This document shows, in pieces, positions 8,597 to 18,829 of a stretch of DNA of 64,000 bases. This DNA comes from Notolepis coatsorum (taxonomy: Eukaryota; Chordata; Actinopteri; Aulopiformes; Paralepididae), in contig OZ020593.1 in the NCBI GenBank assembly GCA_963971535.1, forward strand, positions 14,475,904 through 14,539,903, read 5' to 3'. Within the stretch, counting starts at the first letter, position 1. The number at the start of each line of letters is the position of its first letter. A program made the translations under genes and the position numbers. Below the pieces are notes generated by a model. The model saw nothing but the letters and a program-made list of their open reading frames with translations. It made no database searches and had not been told where the DNA came from.

Positions 8597-9300
8597 ATTC
8601 AGATTCAAATTCTTTATTGCCTATATTTATTGTAAGGTATAATATATAACCGATGGGGCATATAATACAGACCCTCATCTGCACCTTTGTTTACACTGTT
8701 TATTTTTCTCATATCCTTATATTGAGATCTAATTGTATTGCCTATATTTATGACTTTCTACTATTAACCTGTACCTCCCCTCCCGCGTTTAGTTTTGTAC
8801 CAACGGATTTCCAGTTCCGCATTCGCGTTCTGCGATCTGATTGGCCACTGACGTTTCTGGTGCAATCTGATTGGCCACTGACGTTTCTGGTCATGTGACA
8901 TGTGCGCCCAATCGCGTGACGCGCCCATTTCCGCCTCGAACAGCTGCAAACTACCTAACGCCTAGTTATATCACTGGTTAAGCTTAGGCGACTCTTTCGA
9001 AGTTGGTTAAGGTTAGAGTTTGGAATCAGGGGCTGGTGTTCTATCGCCCTGCTCTAAAGATAAACTCTAACCTTAACCAACTTCGAAAGAGTGCCTAAGC
9101 TTAACCGGTGAGAGAAACAGAGGTCGCACGATTGGCGCGACCAGAAACGTCAGTGGCCAATCAGATCGCAGAACGCGAACGCAGAACTGGAAATCTGTTG
9201 GTAAAAGTATTCAGGCTCCCCTCCCCCCTCCCCCATGCTGCTATGATGCCCACATTTCCCCCAAGGGGATCAATAAAGGAGTATCTTATCTCATCTTACC
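8597..9300 (+). mobile_element. LINE 3' end, family II, split by a foldback element
   Basis: The left part contains ctttattgcctatatttatt, tttgtttacactgtttattt and tacctcccctccc. The right part resumes with cccctcccccatgctgctat, aaggggatcaataaagg and a tail of tatcttatctcatctta. Other copies (16000, 30418 and minus-strand copies) show these parts contiguous. The palindromic insert at about 8800-9215 separates them. Confidence 0.75.
8811..9206. mobile_element. Foldback/palindromic DNA element of about 400 bp
   Basis: The left outer arm caacggatttccagttccgc and the right arm gaactggaaatctgttgg are inverted copies. Both continue through cgttctgcgatctgattggc to gacgtttctgg. A second inner pair, cgactctttcgaagttggtt and aaccaacttcgaaagagtgc, is also inverted, leaving a loop of only a few dozen bases near 9010-9060. 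The whole element can fold into one hairpin. It sits inside a family II LINE tail. A ctcccctccc-like direct repeat flanks it, but the target is low-complexity, so its size is uncertain. Confidence 0.75.
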
Positions 9301-9390
9301 TTATATGATCTTATATGTGACAAAGTGTTGGTTAAAGGAAGATAAGCGCTGCGCAGATGTGTTGATGATGGACTCCTCTGCTCCGCTCAG

Positions 9391-9519
9391 GCCTGATGAA
9401 CCTGCGACAGGTCGCCCTCAGCAAGGTGGACCAGTCCCTCCACACCAAGTCACACGCAGACACAGCCGACGTGTTTGCAAAGCACTGCCAAGACATCCTG
9501 GGTGTCCCAGCCACTCCAG
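9391..9519 (+). CDS. thop1: thop1-like thimet oligopeptidase, fifth exon in window
   Basis: The 129-nt exon encodes [19 protein letters not shown] and then [12 protein letters not shown], conserved in all M3A peptidases. Three intact residues of the helix (KVDQ) and the [11 protein letters not shown] linker mark it. It starts in phase 1 (G from the previous exon plus GC makes Gly). The acceptor is ctccgctcag|gcc and the donor is ccag|gtcagc, ending in phase 1. A family II LINE tail ends about 90 bases upstream of the acceptor. Confidence 0.92.
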
Positions 9520-9559
9520 GTCAGCATAGTGATGATAATAGTTTTCAAAACCAAGTTAT

Positions 9560-10572
9560 AAACTGCAGTGCCATGAATGTGAAGTGAATGGCAGAGCGGC
9601 TAACCGAGTGACTTACTGTATGAGTGAGTTAGTGACGTCGCCATCGATGGCCGAAGAACAAAACCTCCGATGTGAAAAATTCACATTTTTGAGAAAGTGT
9701 TGAATGCTATCTTTTAAGGATACCCAAAACAATACACTGTTTTTGGACTATATTACTATATTATGTGTAACAACAATACCGACTGGGTATTAGACAGTGC
9801 CTTGCAAAGTGCAAAGAGGAGGTTTCCCCCCACTTTTTTTTATGCAGATAGAGTTTTGTTCTTAGGCCATCGCTTCCTATCTAAAGAAGTAGGCTACAGC
9901 CTAAAATACAGCAATACAATTCCAAGATGAACAAGACTATGAGTCAAAAAGCCCTGCTAGCGGCCCCTAGTGGCCAGGCTGGTCCTTACACCCAACCTGA
10001 CCAACTGAGTCTTGAACTGAGTGACTCTTTAGAGACCCGCTCTCTCATTAACGTTATTATTTCCTCCACGGTCGTGAATGTTCACATCGAATTGTGGGAC
10101 AATTAACCCATTTAGACCTAAAACACTTGCTAAAAATGCATTATATAGCCTGCATAAAATCCCCAAAGTCCTGAGACTTTTCTGAAAGATTTAAAAGAAT
10201 TGTCCTCGCCTACTAAAGTCTTATTTTCTCAGGCTCTGTAGCAGATATAAACATGAAATAAAAAAACATTGGAGAGCTTACAAGTGTCTTTTATTTGATA
10301 TTACTTGCTTTACAATATTCAACTATATATATATTTAAAGAAAATCAATAAACAACAAAGATATCCATTAAATGTCAATAAAACTAGAATAAATGTTGAA
10401 TAAGAACTCATCTGTACACATTTAATATGTGCAAAGGTAAAGTGACATGTGAGAACACTGAACGAGACGAACGTCCCACCACAGTCAGGACAGCTGAAAC
10501 CTGTCCAATTTTCTGCCGTCGACTAAAAACACTAAAGATAAACTACGTTTTGACACCGGGACTGGCCATGGA
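9560..10572. other. Intron sequence, no feature assigned
   Basis: There is no exon in this kilobase of the large intron between 9519 and 14324. It is AT-rich from 10,090. A ttaacccatttagacct word at 10,102 resembles piggyBac-type ends, but no partner end is visible. Confidence 0.45.
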
Positions 10573-11120
10573 GAGGCATGATGAATGAATGAAAACTTTA
10601 TGAATGAAAACTTTATTTAACAGATTGCAGAATGGGTACAATACAGTACTGCTCAATACATACAATTGTTAAGGGGATGCAGACCTGAGAAAGACGTTTG
10701 TCTTGTTTCCATCAGGGTCCCCCATTTTCAATTCATATAGACATATATGACATACATGACATACAGATAGTCAGTACTGCTACATCTATACATTTATGAC
10801 ATACCAGATTTGCAAATACAGTACTGTTTGTGATACAGAAGGAGTCAAGAAAAGGGAGTATATACATTTGACGTAGAAACTGTACATTGGAGGAGGTTGG
10901 GTGGGGGGGGTTGGGTACATTGGGATATTGACAACCATACTGGGTAATTTACATTGGAGGTGGTTGGGGGGGGGGGGGGGGGGGCGGGGGGCACACTGTA
11001 TAAACAAGTAACACTGTACATTGAGGGGGGGGGGGAGGAGACACTGTACAAACAAACACAATTGTACATTGAACTATTGACAAAACCATACTAGGTAAAT
11101 GACTGTACATTGGAGGGGGT
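10573..11120 (-). mobile_element. L2-like LINE 3' end, family I, minus strand
   Basis: This is the reverse complement of the family I 3' end: atgaatgaatgaaaacttta (tail), cagattgcagaatgggtac, gaaagacgtttgtcttg and gggtcccccattttcaatt, in reversed order. The distal part has long G-runs (10,966-10,984 and 11,024-11,034), matching C-runs in the sense strand of other copies. Confidence 0.75.
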
Positions 11121-11383
11121 TGGGTTAGGATATTTACAGGGGCCAACTGTTCTGTGGTTCCCCCACACACACTACAGGAACGTGAGTTGTAAATATACAA
11201 CATGTTTGATATTCCCGATTTGCTTACGAGCAGATCGTTAGGGTTCAGGTTGAATCAGTCAACACCTTGAACTACAGGACAATCAAGCAGATGATGGGTT
11301 CCGACCAGCCTGGACTTAGTAAATATTATACCAAAACTAGGCGAAAATCTATTATTTTATGACAATAGACAGTATTTCCTGAT

Positions 11384-11421
<38 letters not shown>
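11384..11421. repeat. (AAT)n microsatellite
   Basis: About twelve perfect aat units. Such arrays often come from the tail of a retroelement. Confidence 0.95.
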
Positions 11422-11422
<1 letters not shown>

Positions 11423-11574
11423 CAGGACCTCTTTAGAGACGTGCTTGGCCACGCCCCCGTGCTCGTCGATTCTCCTCTAGTCTGCACCAGTCGTGACAAG
11501 ACTAGCAAGACCTGACCCCTATCTCGTCGAATGGGGAGTCCGTTGTGACATACATATCATCGTTTTTCTTTCAT

Positions 11575-11768
11575 ATTTGACCCTTTCACTACCACACTAC
11601 CAAAGGGTTAACCCTTTCACTGCGACAATACAAAAGGGTTAACCCTTTCACAACCACACCACAGAAGGTTAACCCTTTCAGTTGCACTACCACACTACAG
11701 ACGGTTGTAGTGTGGTAGTGAAAGGGTTAACCTTCTGTAGTGTGGTAGTGAAAGGGTTAAAGACAAGT
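11575..11768. repeat. Palindromic GGTTAACC minisatellite, locus 1
   Basis: Units of about 33 bp, of the form ccctttcactgccacactac then agaaggttaa, are repeated in one direction and then in the inverted direction (from 11,703: gtagtgtggtagtgaaaggg). The array can fold on itself. Related arrays lie at 46040-46660 and 58990-59180. No open frame. Confidence 0.85.
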
Positions 11769-12139
11769 CACTGGTAAATTACCGACAACATAGAATGGTT
11801 AATTTAGTCCAAAAGGACAACAGGAGTCCTAACAAACGGCGGGGGAAAGAGGGACTTTGCGGATGGAGGCAGGGAGAATGTTCCAGAGCATGTTGCAGGT
11901 CGGAGCAGCAGTATCGCTGAAGGCTCCGTCTCTAACAGCATGTGGTCTGGAATGAGGAGGAGTCCAGTGTCAGGGGAGCGGGTAGGTGTGTGGAGGAGGT
12001 CGGGGGTATTCACCGGTAAAGGTCACGCAGAGGCTCAGGTGTGGAGGAGGTCAGGGGTGTTCAAGGGCAGGGCTTTACTGGACACCCTAAACAGGACTCT
12101 ACTGCAGTAGTTCAGTCGAGATGTTACAGAAGCACGGAC

Positions 12140-13220
12140 AGATTAAAAGGTGCTTTAAGCAGTGTTTTCTTTGTTAAAATAAGTGGTCTACGTGTTAAAA
12201 TAATAGCTCTAGATTCAAGATTCAATCGTTTTATTTCAAATCACAGTGTTAGTTTGGCTACATTTACCATTGTCCGGCAAAACAACATTTGAAAAATAAA
12301 TGAAATGGGAAAAGAGGAAACCCCCCCCAAATTTTTTTTAAATAAAACAACAGCCAGAAACTATACACTGTTTGAAAAGGAGATGGAAGAGGCAAAGCTT
12401 ATCTGTTTCCATCCCCCATGGCTCTACATTCTGACAGCCATCACTGATATAGAGTGTCTGGTCAGTAACATGGGTCTCCCAGTCCCTCCTGCTCTGCAGT
12501 AAACAGCCATCACTGATATAGAGTGTCTGGTCAGTAACATGGGTCTCCCAGTCCCTCTGCTCTGCAGTAAACAGCCATCACTGATATAGAGTGTCTGGTC
12601 AGTAACATGGGTCTCCCAGTCCCTCCTGCTCTGCAGTAAACAGCCATCACTGATATAGAGTGTCTGGTCAGTAACATGGGTCTCCCAGTCCCTCTGCTCT
12701 GCAGTAAACAGCCATCACTGATATAGAGTGTCTGGTCAGTAACATGGGTCTCCCAGTCCCTCCTGCTCTGCAGTAAACAGCCATCACTGATATAGAGTGT
12801 CTGGTCAGTAACATGGGTCTCCCAGTCCCTCCACTCTGCAGTAAACAGACATCACTGATATAGAGTGTCTGGTCAGTAACATGGGTCTCCCAGTCCCTCC
12901 TGCTCTGCAAAATACACGTTCTGGTATCCTGTTCTCACTGTATCCAATCAGGAGAGAGAACTCCACACTGCAAAAATGGCTTGGCAAGATTGCTTGAAAT
13001 AAGTACAAATATCTAGGGTTCTCTCTCCTGATTGGATAAAGTGGGAACAGGATACCGGAAAATTTATTTTGTGTTTACTGCAGAGCAGGGGGGACTGAGA
13101 GACCCATGTTACTGACCAGACACTCTATATCAGTGGTGGCTGTTTACTGCAGAGCAGGGGGGACTGAGAGACCCATGTTACTGACCAGACACTCTATATC
13201 AGTAATGGCTGTTGGAGGGT
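12140..13220. mobile_element. Foldback-like element with tandem-repeat arms, copy 1
   Basis: The left arm (12434-12908) is seven direct units of 68-69 bp containing acagccatcactgatataga and catgggtctcccagtccctc. The right arm (about 13078-13215) has two units in the opposite orientation. Between them an inner inverted pair (gtatccaatcaggagagaga and tctctcctgattggataaag) closes the hairpin. The outer sequence at 12,145-12,205 (aaaaggtgctttaagcagtg, ttgttaaaataa) matches the outer end of copy 2 at 34,305. An unrelated AT-rich insert of about 200 bp interrupts it at 12,215-12,415. No transposase frame is present. Confidence 0.75.
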
Positions 13221-13439
13221 TAGTACGTTGGGATCCAATACTTTCCATTGAGCATCATGACCTCACGTCACATCATATCGCATCACATCAAAGTATCATT
13301 TAGTTTTTCTTTGATCATTTCAGTAAAATTTCTTGTCAGTCTATTTTTGTTTTCCATCAATAAACGCATCTGGACATCACAATGGATTTATTTTTAATGC
13401 GTCTACTGGGCCTACTGTACTTCGCCTCTTAGCTGCATT

Positions 13440-13870
13440 TTTATAATAATAATAATAAACTATATTTGTATAGCTCAAGGTGCTTCACAGCAGCAAAAGA
13501 ATACGGCTGGGTATAAAATTAGCACAAAATTGGCAGATCAAGAGCAATGCATGAAGTGCAGACATAATAAGCATAAAACAAGCATCAAAATAGAACATTA
13601 AATCAAATAGTTCTTCACATTAGGAGCTAACATCCCAATAGGCCTATTTTTTTTACGGTTTGGTACATTTTAAAATAGACCGAAATAAAAGAGAAAAATA
13701 GAGTGAACAGAGTAAAATAATGCAATAAATAGTTAGTCAAATAGAATAGACAGAGTAAAATAGTGCAGTGCAATAAAATAGTTAGTCAAATAGAATAGAC
13801 TGAGTAAGATAATGAAAATAGAATAGACAGAATGATAAAAGAGTCAAATAGAATGGAGCAATAGTGCATG
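13440..13870 (-). repeat. Retroelement tail with ATA repeats and degenerate A-rich array
   Basis: It starts ataataataataaactatat and then tgtatagctcaaggtgcttc, a common form of reversed teleost SINE/LINE 3' ends. From 13,690 a degenerate 30-40 bp pattern of tagtcaaatagaatagacag repeats a few times. Confidence 0.5.
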
Positions 13871-13974
13871 TTTTCTTTGATAGCAGTCGCACCCCGATTG
13901 TAATAGCTAGTGTTTGATACCTTTTATGTTTACAGTGGTTTTTTCCCACTGTGACTTTCACGTTGTGTGTATAT

Positions 13975-14273
13975 TAGGGCTGACCCCTATTAGTCGACTA
14001 ATCGGTCGAAAGGAGCCGTAGTCGACTGCCAACCTCTTAGTCGAATACAACAACAAGAATGTATAATTATTACCGGTATTTAAAAAAGAAATGTCCTTCA
14101 GACATTAAGCACCCCCCACAGCCCAAATGGAATGATTAAAAAAAAGAAAAATTATATTATTATATGTATATATACGTTTTTTTTTGTTTTTGTTTTTTTA
14201 CTAATAGTCGACTAACGGCAAATTTTGGCCAATCATAGTCGACTATCCAAATCCTTAGTCAGGGACAGCCCTA
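13975..14273. mobile_element. hAT-type MITE with perfect 8-bp target duplication
   Basis: The ends are TAGGGCTGaccccta and cagggaCAGCCCTA. The inside carries several agtcgactaa words in inverted order. The flanking 8-mers gtgtatat (13967-13974 and 14274-14281) are identical. The element is 299 bp and ends 51 bases before the acceptor of the next thop1 exon. Confidence 0.92.
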
Positions 14274-14323
14274 GTGTATATGCTTGTGTTGTGCGTTCTG
14301 AAGTCACGATGTCTCTCTCGCAG

Positions 14324-14460
14324 GTACAAACATGACCGCCAGCTTCAGTCACCTGGCCGGCGGATACGACGGTCAGTACTACGGCTATCTGTGGAGTGAA
14401 GTCTACTCCATGGACATCTTCTTCAGTCGCTTCAGGAAGGAAGGCGTCATGAACGCAAAG
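14324..14460 (+). CDS. thop1: thop1-like thimet oligopeptidase, sixth exon in window
   Basis: This exon encodes [20 protein letters not shown] and [12 protein letters not shown]. This is the substrate-binding loop and helix of M3A peptidases, with the conserved histidine of SHLAGG and three tyrosines (equivalents of Tyr605, Tyr609 and Tyr612 of mammalian THOP1) all present. The glycine-rich GGYDGQYYG is intact. The acceptor is tctctcgcag|gta and the donor is gcaaag|gtttga, a weak donor. It starts in phase 1 and ends in phase 0. Confidence 0.93.
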
Positions 14461-14939
14461 GTTTGACGCCGGCAATTATAGCCATTTTCACCAAAACTCA
14501 CATCTTGATTAAAAGTGACATACATGCCCGCCCTTTTAATCTGGTGTGATCTTGATATCTGCATGTCCAGAGCTGTGTCTCAGTTCAGGGGGGGCGCTTC
14601 CTTCGAAGAACGGTCTACAAAGGCGGTGACACCATTTTTTGGAAGAAATCCAAACGTCACTGGCGCGCAATGAAGTGAAAACGCTGGAGCAAATTTCCAA
14701 ACAGGCGTCATTTGGATAAAGTGACCACATATTGGGAATTTAAATTGTTACTTTCTCGTCTGGAAAAAATATTAAATGTTATAGAAGTGACATAATAATT
14801 AATGGTCCTAGAATGATCGTACATTACAACAACTTTCAGCCTTCCCGCCATCGCTGCCGGCAGGTGGGAAATGCATTCTGGGATAGTTGGCTGCCCAGAA
14901 GGATCCTCCAAATTCAGGAAAAGGACAAATATAAATGTA

Positions 14940-15183
14940 TATATTTATTTATATATTTATATTATATTTATATAGCAGCTTTTATCCAAAGCGCTTTACA
15001 ATTTGTTCCTCACATTTTACCCATTCCCACGCCGACGGCAGAGCATGCAAGGTGCCAACTCATCAGGAGCAGTTAGGGGTTAAGTGTCTTGCTCACAAGG
15101 ACACTTCGACAAGATGCCCAGGAATGGAACCGGGAACCTCTGGATTACCAGACGACTGCTCTACCTCCTGAGCCACTGATGTA
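14940..15183 (-). mobile_element. tRNA-derived SINE family B, minus strand
   Basis: On the minus strand the head reads gtggctcaggaggtagagca then ggttcccggttccattcc, a tRNA-like A and B box pair. The body is gtgtccttgtgagcaagac and the end gtaaagcgctttggataaa. Plus-strand relatives are at 32165 and 38505. It ends in a run of atataaatata-like sequence. Confidence 0.75.
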
Positions 15184-15185
15184 GG

Positions 15186-15243
15186 GATGGAAGGAAGGAA
15201 GGAAGGAAGGAAGGAAGGAAGGAAGGAAGGAAGGAAGGAAGGG
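15186..15243. repeat. (GGAA)n microsatellite
   Basis: About fourteen ggaa units, nearly perfect, directly after the SINE head. Confidence 0.95.
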
Positions 15244-15954
15244 ATGGACACGAGTAATGTGTTCCCAGAGCGAGTACTCGCATGAAATACTCGAGTAGTG
15301 CTTGGTAATTGTTTAGGGAAATACATTTTTAGAACTCATCTTAAACTGCATGGCAGTAGAGTGACACACAAACACGCTACCGATTCTATTATGTCTCGCT
15401 TGACGTACATAACGCGCAGCAATATACGCAAAATATATGTTTACTATCCGTGCTCCACAGCTTCCAACCTCCAGCTTCTTGCAACAACTCACGTGGCACA
15501 AACGAGCACTTTTGGGGGACGAATTTGGTGCAGCCTCAAAAAGTTGAGTTGAAAAAACGCAGAGTTCTCCAGTAATGGATTACTCACGGGTGGCCCCTAA
15601 TCTGAAGCAGCTTTGGAAAGGTGACGGTCTCGGTCACGCCACCGTGTGACGCCTACGGTCTTCAAACGCCCCCTTTTGAAGGACGTGGCCCTCGGATCGA
15701 GACACGGCCTCCGCAGCAGTAGGCCCTTTTCACTGCGGCCGTTTTGACGTGTCATTGCAGGGTAAACACACAGGTGTAATTAATATAATTAATTATGGCA
15801 CCGTTCCATAGGGAGGTGTAGTCTGACGTCACTTTGGACCCCCCCGCGAGGTCCACCCGTACAGGGATTTATCATTGGGAAATCGGATTATCGGCTATTG
15901 TAACAATTCTGCCTCATGAACATTGAAAAGCTTTCCATTTTTGCACAAAATTCC

Positions 15955-16107
15955 CTCGTCTTTATATTCAGATCTAATTCTATTGCCTATATTTATGTCG
16001 TTCTACTATTACCCTGCCCATACCTGTACCGCCCCTCCCCCCTCCTCCATGCTGCTATCTATGACGCCTGAATTTCCGCCAGGAGATCAATAAAGGTGTT
16101 ATCTTGC
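15955..16107 (+). mobile_element. LINE 3' end, family II, abutting the last thop1 acceptor
   Basis: It reads tattcagatctaattctatt, gcctatatttatgtcgttct, cccctcccccctcctccatg and aggagatcaataaaggtgtt. The tail stops about 8-10 bases before the acceptor ctctgcag at 16115, so the branch point and part of the pyrimidine tract of the final intron are LINE-derived or replaced. Confidence 0.75.
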
Positions 16108-16115
16108 CTCTGCAG

Positions 16116-16271
16116 GTCGGTAAAGAATACAGGAGGGTGATCCTGGAAGCCGGGGGGTCTGTGGACGGAGTGGACATGCTGAGAGCCTTTCTGGGACGTG
16201 AACCCTGCCAGGACGCATTCTTTCAATGCAAGGGACTAGTTAAATCGGAAGTAAATAAAAAATTACATTAA
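16116..16271 (+). CDS. thop1: thop1-like thimet oligopeptidase, terminal coding exon
   Basis: The last exon encodes [20 protein letters not shown], then [20 protein letters not shown], and ends [11 protein letters not shown] with stop TAA at 16269-16271. The MLR-FLGR-P-QDAF-KGL block is the usual C-terminus of THOP1; neurolysin usually has KREPNQKAF at this point. The acceptor is gcctctgcag|gtc. With this exon the seven visible exons sum to 1314 nt, exactly 438 codons with no internal stop, so the gene looks functional. The 3' UTR must start at 16272. I cannot place its polyadenylation site. Confidence 0.9.
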   Translation, partial: VGKEYRRVILEAGGSVDGVDMLRAFLGREPCQDAFFQCKGLVKSEVNKKLH

Positions 16272-16308
16272 ATGGTATGTATTTGGTCTGGATCTGTCTA
16301 TATTCTTA

Positions 16309-16867
16309 GGCTATGTTTACATTACAGGCCTTAGTGGTCAATTCTGATTTATTGCTCGGATCAGATTTGTTTGGCTGTTCACGTAATAGAATATTTTAAA
16401 ACATTTGGCCAATATCAGATTCCAGTGTGAACTGGTCACTGCACCTGAATTGACCCGCATGCGCAAATGAACAGTAAAGAAAATGGGATTAAAAAAATTG
16501 TGACAAATGTCAATCTCTAGAGTGATGTAAAGGTCACATGAAAGTCACGTTGCTGTTCAGGCTGAGGTCGAGGTTACAAAAGATCAGACCTGTATCTGAT
16601 TTAGGACCACATATATGAATTTTGTAGTGTTTTTTTTGTTCTGGACTGGATCTATTGTGATGTTTCTTAATAATGTGATCTCGGGCTATACAAATATATT
16701 TGATTTGATTTATGAATGATATGAAAGTGGCCCGAAATCAAAATTGAAAAGATCAGATTCCATGTGATTTGTGCCGTTAACACTGTTGTGAAAGAAATCT
16801 GATCTAAATCACGTATGAGCAAAGAAATCAGATTTAGGCCACTGTCATCTGCAGTGTAAACTTAGCC
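16309..16867. mobile_element. PIF/Harbinger-like MITE flanked by TTA
   Basis: The left end GGCTATGTTTACATTAC and the reverse complement of the right end, GGCTAAGTTTACACTGC, match at 13-14 of 17 positions. TTA flanks both sides (16306-16308 and 16868-16870), the 3-bp duplication expected of Harbinger elements. Repeated gatcagat/aatctgat words fill the inside. It begins 37 bases after the thop1 stop and so probably lies in the 3' UTR. Confidence 0.75.
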
Positions 16868-16910
16868 TTAGAGTCGATTTAAGGCGGTATATCTGCAATG
16901 GGGGGAGGTT

Positions 16911-17357
16911 ATGATCACAGTATCTGTCATTGCAGCACAGTGCCTCCTGTTGAAACACTGTCACTTAGCCCAGGATGGAACCCTGCAGTACGCCTTTTGT
17001 AATGGGCAAGGATTCTGGACTGGACATTCACCGCTTTCACACACTGACGTCTCTCGGAGAAACAGCTCTGAAACCATTTGCAAGCAGAAGTGTTAAGGCG
17101 GGACATGATGGCTCCAATGAGCTTAAAGGGACCGTTCGTAATAATGACTGGCCGTGTAGTTTGGTAGAAAATAGTTACTACATGAAACCGCTCACGCAGC
17201 GAGGTCTGTGGATTATCTTGAGTATATCCGTCATGATTTCTGGGAAGAGACATTGCTTTTGAGTCTTTCATAATAAGAAATGTCGTGCTTTGAGCGTTAC
17301 AGAGTGCCATGCAGCTCTATCGTATTGGAGTGAAGGCAAATATCTCCACGGATCTCT
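16911..17357. other. Unassigned sequence
   Basis: About 450 bases downstream of thop1 with short overlapping open frames on both strands and no recognisable protein. It could be 3' UTR or flanking DNA. Confidence 0.35.
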
Positions 17358-17512
17358 CCATGGATTAAAATGTATTGTCATTATGCAGCACAGGTACAGT
17401 ACAACGAAAAGAGGCGTGGCATCCAACCAGAGTGCAAATGTAACAGTAAAGTGCAATAGTGATATACAATGTATACAGGCGATTAAACTGGGTATAACTG
17501 GGTATCTCCAAA
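17358..17512 (-). repeat. LINE 3'-end-like repeat, family III fragment
   Basis: attaaaatgtattgtcatta followed by gcatccaaccagagtgcaaa and gcgattaaactgggtataac, the family III order. A poly-G run follows at 17,550. Confidence 0.65.
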
Positions 17513-17714
17513 ACTAGGCAAATCACGAACTGGATGGAACACTCCAGGTGGGGGGGGGGAATATATATTTTTGTATTTGAATTTTGGGGAAAACTGCCCC
17601 TTTTAGGGTAAGGGTTAGGTTTATAAACCACTTTCAATGTGAAAAATAAACCAAATGTGGATACACTCTAGCTCTGACCTGTAAGGTCGGTCGCGTTTCC
17701 CAGGTCACTCTGTC

Positions 17715-18260
17715 CTTTGATTTTGATTTTATTACGGATCCCCATTAGCTGGTGCCATAGCAACCAGCTAGTCTTCCTGGGGTCCACACACAAAAAAAAC
17801 ATACAAAAACAATTATTATTGCAAAACAAAATTATTAAAACACACAATGCATAATGAAACTAACAATTAAGATGGCTAAAATTACATGCAAGCACAGAAA
17901 CGGAAAACAAACAAAACAAAAAATAAATACTTTACAGTGTTAAATACAGTTTAAGATTATTTTTAAAAGTGAATCTACTGTAAATGCAGCAGAGGTTTTG
18001 AGGCAGGTTATTCCAAAGAGTTAATGCTCTAAAAATAAAATATGTCCTGTTGACAATGAGAAGGAACTTCTGGTTCCTGGTTGATGACGTTGCTCACTGT
18101 AAAAAGTTTGTTTGCATTGATGGTGTTTGTAAACATTGAAATAAAACAAATCTGTATTGTTTTTGATGGGTTATTATGAGTCGTGAAAAGTGTCTTTTTC
18201 ATACACCAAACTCTTCAAGCGCTATGTGAATTGACTTAAAAGTGGAACTACGCAGATTTT
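17715..18260 (-). mobile_element. LINE 3' region, minus strand (GATTTT tail)
   Basis: It starts ttgattttgattttattacg, then gatccccattagctggtgcc and gtcttcctggggtccacaca, a widely dispersed teleost LINE 3' end in reverse. The rest is A-rich 3' UTR-like sequence to about 18,260. There is no reverse transcriptase frame in this copy. The family is recalled from general knowledge and not proven here. Confidence 0.55.
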
Positions 18261-18564
18261 CTGAATTGCATACAAGTTATTCCTATGGTTTACGACGGTC
18301 CAAGAATTTTAGTGAACATGAACAACTATTTTTTTAATCCAAAAACTAGAGTGCTAAAACTCTCATTTCATTGTGATGTCATCAGGTATAAAGTATGAAG
18401 CTGGGAAAGATGGTAAAGGTGACATTGAGAGAACCTCCCAGGGGAATGTTCGGAGTTGGCTGCAGTTTCAAAATTGAGAACACTATTATGAAATATAGCT
18501 CATAAAATGTATTATGTGGGTCCACAAGTCAGCTTGTACAGACGGGAGTTCAACCTCATTGACT

Positions 18565-18800
18565 TTAATACAATGCGATATTCCTTTATTGATCCCCTTG
18601 GGGAAATGTGGGCGTCAGAGCAGGAGGGGGGAGGGGAGGTACAGGTATGGGCAGGGTAATGGTAGAAAGACATAGAATTATGCAATATAATATATATGCA
18701 ATAAAATTTGATCTGAATATAAAAATGAGAAAAATAAACGGTGTAAATAATATAATTAACTGAATATAAAGATATGATAAACAAGGTGCAGGTGAGGGTC
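18565..18800 (-). mobile_element. LINE 3' end, family II, minus strand
   Basis: The reversed family II signature: atattcctttattgatcccc, ttggggaaatgtgggcg, gaggtacaggtatgggcagg and aaaaataaacggtgtaaata. Confidence 0.8.
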
Positions 18801-18829
18801 TGTACCCTACCTGGCATGATACAGCAACA

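Larger units (their letters stand above)
14569..15708. mobile_element. Probable DNA transposon remnant with a SINE and a GGAA array inside
   Basis: The left end gagctgtgtctcagttc and the right end gatcgagacacggcctc are imperfect inverted copies. cttccttcgaaga-type sequence near the left end is paralleled by cccttttgaaggacg near the right. Inside lie a minus-strand SINE (14940-15183) and a GGAA microsatellite. No clear target duplication is visible, so the borders are approximate. Confidence 0.5.

Noticed and set aside
9050-9090. Telomere-like ctaaccttaacc sequence
   Set aside because: Only two or three imperfect units, inside the inner arm of a foldback element.
680-16271. Assignment of the gene to neurolysin (nln)
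   Set aside because: Some blocks ([18 protein letters not shown]) are neurolysin-like, but [38 protein letters not shown] and the C-terminal [14 protein letters not shown] fit THOP1 better. A tree with both paralogues would decide.
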